From Planctomycetaceae bacterium (GTDB taxonomy: Bacteria; Planctomycetota; Planctomycetia; Pirellulales; Thermoguttaceae), in the NCBI GenBank assembly GCA_031283515.1, contig JAITBS010000433.1:1-9942 (forward strand): DNA of 9,942 nt, given 5' to 3'. Positions 1-8,600 of this stretch are shown here, piece after piece; the stretch's first letter is position 1; each line of letters opens with the position of its first letter. The position numbers and the translations under genes were made by a program. The notes below the pieces were generated by a model. The model worked only from the letters and a program-made list of their open reading frames with translations, was not told where the DNA came from and did no database searches.

Positions 1-156
1 ATCATAGAAACCAAAAGCAATAATCCGCGTTTGTCTGATAAAATCGCCATTGAATCTCAAGAAAAAGCATTCAAATTCATGGGACAAAATATCAAATGGA
101 GCATGAAAACAGACGTCAAATCATTCGAAAATGAATTAAAAAAATTAACCCAATAA
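1..156 (+). CDS. C-terminal end of an unidentified protein (5' end outside the window)
   Basis: Frame 1 is open from the first base to a TAA at 154-156 and gives 51 residues. The peptide is lysine-rich and hydrophilic (it ends FENELKKLTQ) and reads like the helical tail of a soluble protein, with no membrane segment and no motif I recognise. It is the only likely plus-strand gene in the left part, and it is convergent with the minus-strand gene whose stop lies at 225. A small hairpin just after the stop supports a real gene end here. The family cannot be named from this fragment. The chance that it is a random open frame is modest because it is short, but the ordinary amino-acid composition and the following hairpin favour a real gene. 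Confidence 0.5.
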   Translation: MIETKSNNPRLSDKIAIESQEKAFKFMGQNIKWSMKTDVKSFENELKKLTQ

Positions 157-167
157 ACCCGACTGCC

Positions 168-190
168 CAAAAAACCGGAAGGTTATTTTG
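168..190. terminator. Possible bidirectional terminator between convergent genes
   Basis: CAAAAAACC (168-176) pairs with GGTTATTTTG (181-190), with one unpaired A, around a GGAA loop of the GNRA type. On the plus strand the right arm is itself T-rich and is followed by TTTG. On the minus strand the other arm gives GGTTTTTTG. It lies 12 bases after the stop of the plus-strand gene and 35 bases past the stop of the minus-strand gene at 225, which is where a shared terminator would be expected. The stem is short and mostly A-T, so termination strength is uncertain. Confidence 0.4.
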
Positions 191-224
191 TTTGTTGCGG
201 GTATTTTTTGAACATTATTTTGAG

Positions 225-2834
225 TCAATCCTGAATAACAAGAGTTCCTTCGGCTTTATTGATGCGGTTTCCGTTACGGAGAATTTGGAATTTCCGATCA
301 GGCGGAACATTGTATGCTTCAATTCCTTGACTTGTCCAGCGTAACGGATATGGGGAAACATATCGTTCGGTTCTCTCTTTATTGGTCAACACGAACAGTG
401 AATCGGTTTTGTTTTCAATTGCCCATCTCAATGAAACCAAAGCACACGGATTGATTTTCCATGAGCGGCGTTCTTGTGTTGTTACATCAAAGATATCAGG
501 AACGCAACCGGCTTCAGTACCCTCCACATACTGGATTTTTTCTATTGCATGGAGAATACCAATTGCCGGACGTTTCCAATCGACACTGGAATCGTATTTT
601 GCAAGGAGATTCAATGCGTACGCAAATACAATACCGTCACGTGTTTGCGTAACACCAAACCAATGCGGTAAATGACGTTCTGTTCCGCCTAATTTTGAAA
701 CGGTAATATAAAGCATGTTTTCACGGTCTTTCCACTGATAAACAAACGGCAATCCGATAAATGCGAAACGATTTGCCCATTCCAGATATTCTGTTTCACC
801 GGAAAATTCAAACGCCCAAGTGTAAAGCCAGACAAGAGTTGCGGCAGTTAAGAGGTCTGGAGTGTGCGACGGCGTGTCTCGATAATATCCGCCGCGCGGA
901 ACTTCACAATGTTTCAGATATTCTAGTGATTGCCGAATTTTTTCAAACAGTTCCCGATTACCGGTTAATCGTACAAATTCCATGATTTCCAATGTTCGAA
1001 TTGCAGAATATCCAAATGAAGTCCGTAACGATTCAACCTCTGGATACCGCGTTTGATGGAGGAAAGAACCATCCGGATTACGTAAAATAAAAATAGACTG
1101 AATCGCTTTTTCGCGGGTGTTTTTCCATTCTTCAATTCGTTCCGTGAGAAAGTAAATCGCATCATTGGCAATATCCGCACCGCCGGATACAATTTCTGTT
1201 GGTTTAATTAATCGGTTGTCTTGTCCCGCCTCATCCAATCGAACAAAAGTTGAAAGCATATCCGCAAATGGTTTTCGTTGCCACTCTGGTTCTATCGCGT
1301 AACCCCATTGCAAATCGTTTTCCATTTGAAGCGGTCCACGAAGTGCCTGAAGATTGAGTAGCCGTTGTTCTTCGGAATTTCTGGGAGCGTCGGGCGGTTC
1401 GGGAAATCCCCGCTCGTTAATGTAATACCGTAACGCCCGAATAACCGCCGAATCTTTGGAATGAACCGGCTCCCAAAAATTAAGTGTTACGTCAATCTCC
1501 GAACCAATCAACCCAATTCGATGATCATCGGTTTGATCAAAATAATTCGGTGATGCCAATTTCGGTTGAAGTTTCATATCGTTCCAACGTAACAAAACAG
1601 AACCTTGGTCTGTTCCTAAAAGTGCTATCGGCATCGTCATCCAAAGTGGATTGGGTTTGGAACGATCATTGTAAGGTTCTTCAATATCAATCGTTGAAGA
1701 ACTAACATCGCCTTGCCCCAGAAATTCCACTCCGGGTAACAAACCGCTTTGCAGTGTTCCAAAAATTCGTACCACAGGACCTTCAATCGGTTCGAAATTT
1801 AGTAACGCTTGATTTTCTGGTGATGTTTTATCCTTAATCAGAAAACGAAGCGATTGATTTTCGATCCGGATTTTCAAATCGACATCGGGAGATTCAAAAT
1901 GAAACGAATTTTCTGTTGAGTCCGAAGCCGGATTAAATACGGGAATAACTCCATAACGGTGAACAATCGGAGCAATAATCGCAACAATTTTTTCGCCAAA
2001 CCGAATCCGCGCCATTCGGGCATTGGGAGCGATTTCTATTGTTTTTGTTTGGTCAAATGTTTTGGTAATCCAGTCTGTTTTGCCTTCGGGTTTGTACAAA
2101 AATACAGAATAATCAATCTCTGAAAAATCTTTTGAGCGAAGTCTTAGGTTGGCAACCGCAAGATTGCCTTCTGTTTTAATGGGAACTCCCAAATCAATGG
2201 ATTTCGATTCCTGAAGTTTGAGTTCTTCCGGTTGATGTCCCACATAAAAAGTCAGAGGAACTAATGCGTTATTTTGAATCGTGTATCGAAGCATATTCCG
2301 GTTGTTACGGTTTTCGTCCGTATGTTGATACGGCACAATCCGTAACACCTTGATCGGATGCATACTGCGCCGATAAATGGTGAATGATTTGATTTCCCAT
2401 GTTCCGTCCGAAGTGCTAAATTGCAAGGTAAAACTTGTTAAACGATCAGAAATGGGAAAATTAAATTCGTAGGAATACCAAGTTCCATCGGAATTGAGTG
2501 ACAGTGTTTTCATTTTATCGTTACTGCGGCGAGGAGAACCCTGAGTTGTCCATGAAGCGGTTACTGTGGAAACGGTCGAAGTGCGTATCTCCACAACAAT
2601 CCGTATTTGACCGCCAAGAACATCCATCTTTCGGGAAAGAAACGGTAACCCATCAACCGCTTGAATAAAAAAAACTTTGTCCCTGAGAATGGCGCGACAA
2701 AAACGTTCTGCCTGCCAACCGTGAACATCCGTTTCGAAAATCATTTCGGCAACTTTTTGTTCTATTTCAGCGGCGGATAATCCTATTGTCAATACAAAAA
2801 AGACAAAGAACAATAAACAAAAATTTATTTTCAT
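225..2834 (-). CDS. Secreted protein with N-terminal jelly-roll-like and C-terminal alpha/alpha-barrel-like regions
   Basis: 869 residues from the ATG at 2834. Residues 1-22 form a signal peptide: MKIN, a hydrophobic core, then SAA before E23. Residues about 31-155 look like a carbohydrate-binding jelly roll. They have HGW near the start, a SWTTQGSP stretch, DGTWYSYEF and a closing strand TIYR, an arrangement I know from N-terminal domains of planctomycete polysaccharide-related proteins. Residues about 160-455 are predicted beta-rich. Residues about 485-810 are helical, with the conspicuous stretch GGYYRDTPSHTPDLL (648-662), then WLYTWAF and LPFVYQWKD, which resembles six-hairpin (alpha/alpha) glycosidase or lyase folds. 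A small beta tail closes the protein. I infer a periplasmic or extracellular carbohydrate-active protein; neither substrate nor catalytic residues can be named. An in-frame ATG at 2909 adds 25 residues with a second hydrophobic stretch. I prefer 2834 because it gives a clean signal peptide. Confidence 0.65.
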   Translation of the reverse strand: MKINFCLLFFVFFVLTIGLSAAEIEQKVAEMIFETDVHGWQAERFCRAILRDKVFFIQAVDGLPFLSRKMDVLGGQIRIVVEIRTSTVSTVTASWTTQGSPRRSNDKMKTLSLNSDGTWYSYEFNFPISDRLTSFTLQFSTSDGTWEIKSFTIYRRSMHPIKVLRIVPYQHTDENRNNRNMLRYTIQNNALVPLTFYVGHQPEELKLQESKSIDLGVPIKTEGNLAVANLRLRSKDFSEIDYSVFLYKPEGKTDWITKTFDQTKTIEIAPNARMARIRFGEKIVAIIAPIVHRYGVIPVFNPASDSTENSFHFESPDVDLKIRIENQSLRFLIKDKTSPENQALLNFEPIEGPVVRIFGTLQSGLLPGVEFLGQGDVSSSTIDIEEPYNDRSKPNPLWMTMPIALLGTDQGSVLLRWNDMKLQPKLASPNYFDQTDDHRIGLIGSEIDVTLNFWEPVHSKDSAVIRALRYYINERGFPEPPDAPRNSEEQRLLNLQALRGPLQMENDLQWGYAIEPEWQRKPFADMLSTFVRLDEAGQDNRLIKPTEIVSGGADIANDAIYFLTERIEEWKNTREKAIQSIFILRNPDGSFLHQTRYPEVESLRTSFGYSAIRTLEIMEFVRLTGNRELFEKIRQSLEYLKHCEVPRGGYYRDTPSHTPDLLTAATLVWLYTWAFEFSGETEYLEWANRFAFIGLPFVYQWKDRENMLYITVSKLGGTERHLPHWFGVTQTRDGIVFAYALNLLAKYDSSVDWKRPAIGILHAIEKIQYVEGTEAGCVPDIFDVTTQERRSWKINPCALVSLRWAIENKTDSLFVLTNKERTERYVSPYPLRWTSQGIEAYNVPPDRKFQILRNGNRINKAEGTLVIQD

Positions 2835-2919
2835 AACTGAAAACCTGAGGAAATCACTCACAAATAATAAGGTAAAAATCAATAACAAATTATTCAGTAA
2901 ATTTTTCATAGATAATTGA

Positions 2920-2948
2920 CTTATACACTGTTTACAGATAAAAATCAA
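2920..2948 (-). promoter_or_regulatory. Sigma70-like promoter for the secreted alpha/alpha-barrel-like protein
   Basis: Read on the minus strand, TTGATT (2948-2943) and TATAAG (2925-2920) are separated by 17 bases, matching the -35 and -10 consensus at 4 and 5 of 6 positions. A start point near 2913 is expected. This leaves a leader of about 78 bases to the preferred ATG at 2834, or an almost leaderless transcript for the alternative ATG at 2909. It sits in the 193-base gap after the UvrA-like gene, so the downstream gene need not depend on read-through. Confidence 0.45.
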
Positions 2949-3027
2949 GAGGTTGGCAATATTTCATTGTAAACATTGCATCAAAACGTAGGCGATGTTT
3001 TGCCGAGACATTGTTCTTTTTTTATTT

Positions 3028-5574
3028 TTAATTACGATTATGGCGAACCGGATTTCTCAAAAATATTCCGGTTAATGATCGTTCCGAAGCCGCAATTTCT
3101 TCAGGAGTTCCTTGCGCAACGATTTCTCCGCCCAAGTCTGCGGCTCCAGGTCCCAAATCAATAATATAGTCAGCCGCCCGAATCACTTGAAGGTTGTGTT
3201 CCACAACAATCAGCGAATGTCCCGTTTCAATTAAGGCGTTAAAACAATCTAATAATTGTACAATATCAACAAAATGTAATCCTGTTGTTGGTTCATCCAT
3301 CAGAATTAAGGAATGTCCTTTTCCCGTTTGTGACAAATAAGCCGCTAATTTAAGCCGTTGCGATTCACCGCCGGAAAGTGTGTTTATCGGTTGTCCCAAT
3401 CGGATATAATCAAGACCAACATCCAGCAAACGTTTTAATTTATGTTGCGTTTTACTCTGACCCCGAAAAAACGTAAACGCCTCACGCACTGTCATATCCA
3501 ACACTTCGGCAATATTTTTGCCCCGATACAAAACCTCAAGAATTTCCGAACGATAACGTTTGCCTTGACATTGCGGACAACGAACAAGCATGTCCGGCAG
3601 AAATTGCATGTCGATCACCATAGAACCATCGCCTTTGCAATGTTCACAACGTCCGCCTTCAACATTGAAACTGAATTGACTTGCCGTCAGATTTTTGATT
3701 CGGGCATCCGCAGTTGTTGCAAAAATATTGCGGATATCATCGAAAATTTTCAAATAGGTTACAGGATTTGATCTTGGCGAATGACCGATTGGGTTTTGAT
3801 CGGCAAGTATGGTGCCGCTAATTAAATCATTCATAATCAGTTGATCAAACGGTAAACTATTCGGAATATTTTTGTTACTCAAATATTTACATAACGCCGG
3901 ATACAATGTTTTTTGAACAAGCGAACTCTTGCCTGCTCCGCTAACTCCACTAACAACACACAACATTCCAAGCGGAAATACGGCAGTGAGATTTTTCAGG
4001 TTATGTCCACGACAACCGGTAATTTCAATAACTCCGTATTCTGGAATCCGTCGTTTTGAAGAGACATTATTGTTGCACATTTGAGCAAGATAAGTTCCGG
4101 TTAAACTCTTGGGATCATGAATCATTTCTTGAATGGTTCCCTGAAACACCAAATGACCGCCGGATTCGCCGGCACCCGGTCCGATTTCGACAAGATGATC
4201 CGCAGCCCAAAGAAACACTTCTTCGTGTTCCACCAGAATAATTGTATTTCCCTGATCACAGAGTTGCCGGATGGACTGTAACAATTTATCGGTATCCGCC
4301 GGATGCAAACCGATGGACGGTTCATCCAAAACGTACAACATATCCACAAGACTCGAACCAAGTGCCGCAGTCAATGCCGTCCGGCGTTGTTCTCCGCCGC
4401 TCAGTGTCGGTATGGGACGTGATAACGATAAATAACCTAACCCGACTTGTTGCAAAAATTTAAGACGAAGTTGAATCTGTTCCAAAGGAATTTTTCCTAA
4501 TCGACATTCTTGATCCGATAATTTCAAGACTTCAAAGAAATGGATTAAGTCTGTAATTTTCATATCGGAAAGTGTTGCGATATTCACGGCGGTATTGGGA
4601 AACGTGTTGTCTGCAATGTTTTTGCCGATGATTTTTACCGCTAATGTTTCAGGACGTAACCGTGTTCCGCCGCACTTCGAACACGGAACATCTTTGACAA
4701 AACCCAAACCTTCACAAACCGGACAAGCTCCTTGCGGATTATTGAACGAAAACAATTTCGGTTCCTGTACCGGAAAGTCAATATTACAAAAAGCACACGA
4801 AAAATATCGCGAAAATACAAACCGTTCAAATGATTCCCGATCATTTTTGTTGCGCTGTACCAAAACAATACAGACACCTTCACCTTGTTCCAAAGCGGTT
4901 TCGAGCGAATCGGTTATCCGTTCTTCTTCGGCGTTCAACATTAACCGGTCAACAAGGAGCAATAATTCCTGTTCTTTTTTTTGTCCTTGCTGATACAGTT
5001 CCGGTGGAATACCGTCTTCGTCCAACCGAAAAGGAGTTTCCGATACAATTCCGCGAACAAAACCGCGTTCTTTCCATGTGATTTCAAATGTTTCCCGATC
5101 AAGATCAAGCGGAGGTGCAAACGCAATCCGAAGTTGCTGATTTTCGTCCGAAAATGTTGACCGGAGAAATTCCAAAATACTTTGAGGTGTGTCAATTCGA
5201 ACTTCACGAGAACAACACGGACAAAAAACATGTCCGATTTTAGCAAAGAGCAAACCCAGATATTCGTTTATTTCCGTAACAGTTCCGACGGTACTTCGAT
5301 GAGCGTTATGGAATGATCCGGCGGTTACAGCCACAGCAGGCGGAATACCGTCAATTCGTTCCGCATCCGGTTTTTCCAGCCGTTCGAGAAATTGCCGTAC
5401 AGAAGTTGAAAACGTTTCAATATATCGGCGTTGTCCTTCTGCGTAAAGTGTGTCGAGAGCAAGCGAACTTTTCCCGCTTCCGCTTCGCCCGCAGAGTACA
5501 ATCAATTTCTTGTACGGTAAATCAAGATCAATTCCCTTCAAATTATGAACGGAAACTCGACGAAGTTCAATCAT
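3028..5574 (-). CDS. uvrA: UvrA-like excinuclease ABC ATPase lacking the insertion domain
   Basis: 848 residues; typical UvrA has about 940. UvrA dimers scan DNA for bulky lesions and load UvrB in nucleotide excision repair. The first ATPase has Walker A GRSGSGKSS (29-37), signature LSGGEQRR (391-398) and Walker B MLYVLDEP (412-419). The second has GVSGAGKSS (543-551), LSGGESQR (733-740) and LILMDEP (756-762). Zinc module one uses C260, C263, C284 and C287. The C-terminal zinc finger uses C643, C646, C666 and C669 with the family's exact C-x2-C-x19-C-x2-C spacing. Residues about 149-240 align with the UvrB-binding domain. The insertion domain is absent: C287 is followed after ten residues by C298-SK-C301-GGTRLR, where E. 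coli UvrA has about 125 residues between the same points. The start is the first ATG and places the LRRVSVHNLKGI strand correctly; no Shine-Dalgarno is visible and a run of nine T lies just upstream. It could be the main UvrA or a divergent paralogue. Confidence 0.93.
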   Translation of the reverse strand: MIELRRVSVHNLKGIDLDLPYKKLIVLCGRSGSGKSSLALDTLYAEGQRRYIETFSTSVRQFLERLEKPDAERIDGIPPAVAVTAGSFHNAHRSTVGTVTEINEYLGLLFAKIGHVFCPCCSREVRIDTPQSILEFLRSTFSDENQQLRIAFAPPLDLDRETFEITWKERGFVRGIVSETPFRLDEDGIPPELYQQGQKKEQELLLLVDRLMLNAEEERITDSLETALEQGEGVCIVLVQRNKNDRESFERFVFSRYFSCAFCNIDFPVQEPKLFSFNNPQGACPVCEGLGFVKDVPCSKCGGTRLRPETLAVKIIGKNIADNTFPNTAVNIATLSDMKITDLIHFFEVLKLSDQECRLGKIPLEQIQLRLKFLQQVGLGYLSLSRPIPTLSGGEQRRTALTAALGSSLVDMLYVLDEPSIGLHPADTDKLLQSIRQLCDQGNTIILVEHEEVFLWAADHLVEIGPGAGESGGHLVFQGTIQEMIHDPKSLTGTYLAQMCNNNVSSKRRIPEYGVIEITGCRGHNLKNLTAVFPLGMLCVVSGVSGAGKSSLVQKTLYPALCKYLSNKNIPNSLPFDQLIMNDLISGTILADQNPIGHSPRSNPVTYLKIFDDIRNIFATTADARIKNLTASQFSFNVEGGRCEHCKGDGSMVIDMQFLPDMLVRCPQCQGKRYRSEILEVLYRGKNIAEVLDMTVREAFTFFRGQSKTQHKLKRLLDVGLDYIRLGQPINTLSGGESQRLKLAAYLSQTGKGHSLILMDEPTTGLHFVDIVQLLDCFNALIETGHSLIVVEHNLQVIRAADYIIDLGPGAADLGGEIVAQGTPEEIAASERSLTGIFLRNPVRHNRN

Positions 5575-5652
5575 ATCATTAAAAAAAAAGTACCAAAATT
5601 TCCTAATACTAAAATAGTAACCCAATCCGAAGTCCTAAACCGCCAATCTTAA

Positions 5653-8600
5653 CTATTTCGAAAACCAACTTTTGATACGATTAAAAATACTTGATTCTTC
5701 TTTTTTGGGCGGCGGCGAATCAGGCGGAGTTACGATAATTTGTGGTGAATAGGGATTATTTTCGTTAACGGTTACAGCGGGCGGTTTTGTTGATGTTTGT
5801 GTTACATGATTTTGATTTGCGGAATTTTGAGTTGTGTGAACTTGTGTTGTATGTAACGGTATTATCGGTGCCGGAATATGACGGAAAAGATATTGTACCC
5901 AATATCCTTCGAGAATCGAAAGAAGATCGGAAATCCGGTCAGAGGAACATCGGCTGTTGGCAACAAGTGCAATTTGTTGTAACACCTTGATTTCGTTTGA
6001 AGTAAAGGTCATTCGGTAAAGTATGACATCATCAATCCAAACCGTTCCTGTACCAAATAAACGAAATCCGATACGAAAATCATTGAGTCCTGTTGTCGGA
6101 AGTTGAGTAAACGGAACAATAACACGGTACCAGCGTACTCCGTGTTGCGGCGGCGATTTCACCAGAAGCGGCAGAAAAACCGGTTCCACCCGATAGGAAA
6201 GGAACAACGGCTCACGTTCACCTTGTTTTTGTGCGGAAAGAACCACATCCAACGGAAGTGAACCTTGTTTGGCGATAATATTGTCACTAATTCCTGCATA
6301 CATGGAAATAAACAGTTGTCCGGTTGCCGGAACTTCGAATGGTTCGCTAAGAACCATGCCCGGTTCATTTTCAATACCGGAAATTCCGGTTAATTTCAAA
6401 CTGTATTGACCGGAATTTTTCTTTTCGGAATCAAGTTGTGCGGTCAGTAAAAGCGAACCAAAATGTTTCCAACCGGCAATTTCACCTGATTCTGTATTTT
6501 GTGTTTCAAAATCGGGATTAGTGAGTTTTTCCCAGAGAACTCCGCTATGAGCGGTGTGAATTTGTTGACTAAGTTGTTCTACTTTTCGTTTGAGTAATCC
6601 ATTGTGACCGCAAATTGCCGGAGGACGATTGATATTGACCTCGCGAATAACCGATTGAGGATCGTCAAGAATAACCGCAACAAAATCAAACGGCTGAAGA
6701 TGAACCTGCCAGACCAAATGATTATTACGAATAGTTATTGGTTCGAGTGTACGGTATCCGCTTAGTTCCCGCAATGAACTTTTCGGTGCAGCGGCAATCA
6801 CTGTCTCCGCCGTAACACAAAATGGAGCATCATTGACAAGATACATAATCAATCCTTGTGCCGTACTAATATAACGTACAGTAACCGGTTGAAGTGATTT
6901 TTCACCGGCAGTATCTTTCGAGACAAAAGTTTGAAACGGAATTGCCGGAAGTTGACGAAAAACTGCTAAAAATTCGTACAACATTTCTTCTTCTCCGTTT
7001 GGAAAGATTCGCCCGCCGTCAACAAACATGCCGATATCCGATTGCGTCAATTGTTTAACGAAACGCCGGCGATTCCGAAATCCGGCTGGAACTTCGTGTG
7101 AATCGTGATAGAACAAAGTTCCCGCGATGCACCCGTCTTTTAGAAAGGGAGCGGCAGTTTCAACAGAATCAAATTCACAATAACTTGCCGAATCCATTGA
7201 ATCCGGTGTACTTGAAATTCGGCTGGGACGAAGAAATATAAGCGAAGGAATTTTCGACAGTAAGGCCGGATCAAAACCGAGTATTCGCAAAATGTAAACC
7301 GGTGAGGGCCAGCGAGATAAATTCGGCAAACAATAAGACCGAATTTCAGGATGATCCAACAACGTTCCGGCTGCAAGGTAAAACTTAGCATCAGACCTTT
7401 TTTCGGTAACAATTTTTGTAATATCGTCATAAAAATCCCGAGTTGTTCGTGTTCGCCAACGTATCCATGCATCCCATATTTGGGAATCATTTTGAACAAA
7501 TTGTGCTCTTGCAGCATTACGTTGTAACATTTGTTGCTGGTTTACAATACTTGCGGTTAATTCTGGAGGAACGGTTAATTCGGCGGATTTATTAGGTTGT
7601 GTTTCTTGCAGAAATTGCAAAAATTGTTGAAAAGTCCGGTCATCCAACTCCCGATGAATCAAAGGCAATCGGGCGGAACCATCGGGAGTTAAGAGAACAG
7701 CAACTCCACCGAAGGAGGCATGACCGGAATATCGTTCAACTAATTCACGAACAATCTCCAACATCGCTTTTCGGACAAGCGGATGTAACAAATTATATCG
7801 CGGTCCGCCGTTTGGTTCCGACCAAAGCAATTCGTTTGCCAAAGCGGGATTTGTTCGTAACAATATTTCAAGTTCCGGAATCGGGAAGTTAAAATCAAGA
7901 CTTGGAATCAATGTTAATTGTTCCCGATCAAAAAGCCGAAACAAAAGTTCCAACGAATCCTTAACAGTAATTGTTCCGAGTTTTTCGGACGGATAAAGTA
8001 TTGATTCGTTTGAAGCGGCATTGATTATTGTACCGTCGTAACCGCAATGACGAAGTGAGTCGATCATTCGGATGGAACTATCGTACAACATTTGCCAGTC
8101 CGTTATAGGAATACTATCGTTTCGAAATTCAACAGAAGAACTTAAATCGTCCAGAAAATCCGCACGGTGAAGATAACCAATAACAAACCGTTGCGGTAAT
8201 CCATCAAACGGTTTGGGAATCAGAGTTGGTATTTCTGTTTGTAACGGAATTGATTGAGGGTTGGTTTTATCAACCTGATCCGAATCAATTCGGTAAAGCC
8301 GAACATCACCGAATTGTGCTTCGTGTTGATGGTCGCGGTTCACCAGAAGCAACATTGGTTGTTTTGTTTTGGGCCAAAAAAGAATCCTGTGAGTTGCGAC
8401 CTGACCCCGAACCTGATCAGAAACAACTTCCTCGACAACACAAATTCCAGAATCTGTTGTCAAAACAGGAACGACTTTATCACCCTCATTCAACAGTTCA
8501 ACAACTCCAATACCAAGTGTTTGCGGAATTTCCGACGGATAATCCAACTCCACAAGATGTGGTTTACCGATTTCCTTTATTGGTAACGGCAATGCTTCCC

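Noticed and set aside
2982..3002. CAAAAC and GTTTTG inverted repeat after the UvrA-like gene
   Set aside because: Six pairs, two of them G-C, around a 9-base loop with no T-run following on the minus strand; not a credible terminator.
3442..3771. Plus-strand open frame of 109 codons inside the UvrA-like gene
   Set aside because: It lies wholly opposite well-conserved UvrA coding sequence, including the C-terminal zinc finger, and is a shadow frame.
5606..5661. AAATAGT at the stop of the large gene pairs with ACTATTT about 35 bases downstream, a possible terminator
   Set aside because: The stem is seven mostly A-T pairs with a loop of over 30 bases and only a short T run after it, so stable folding is unlikely.
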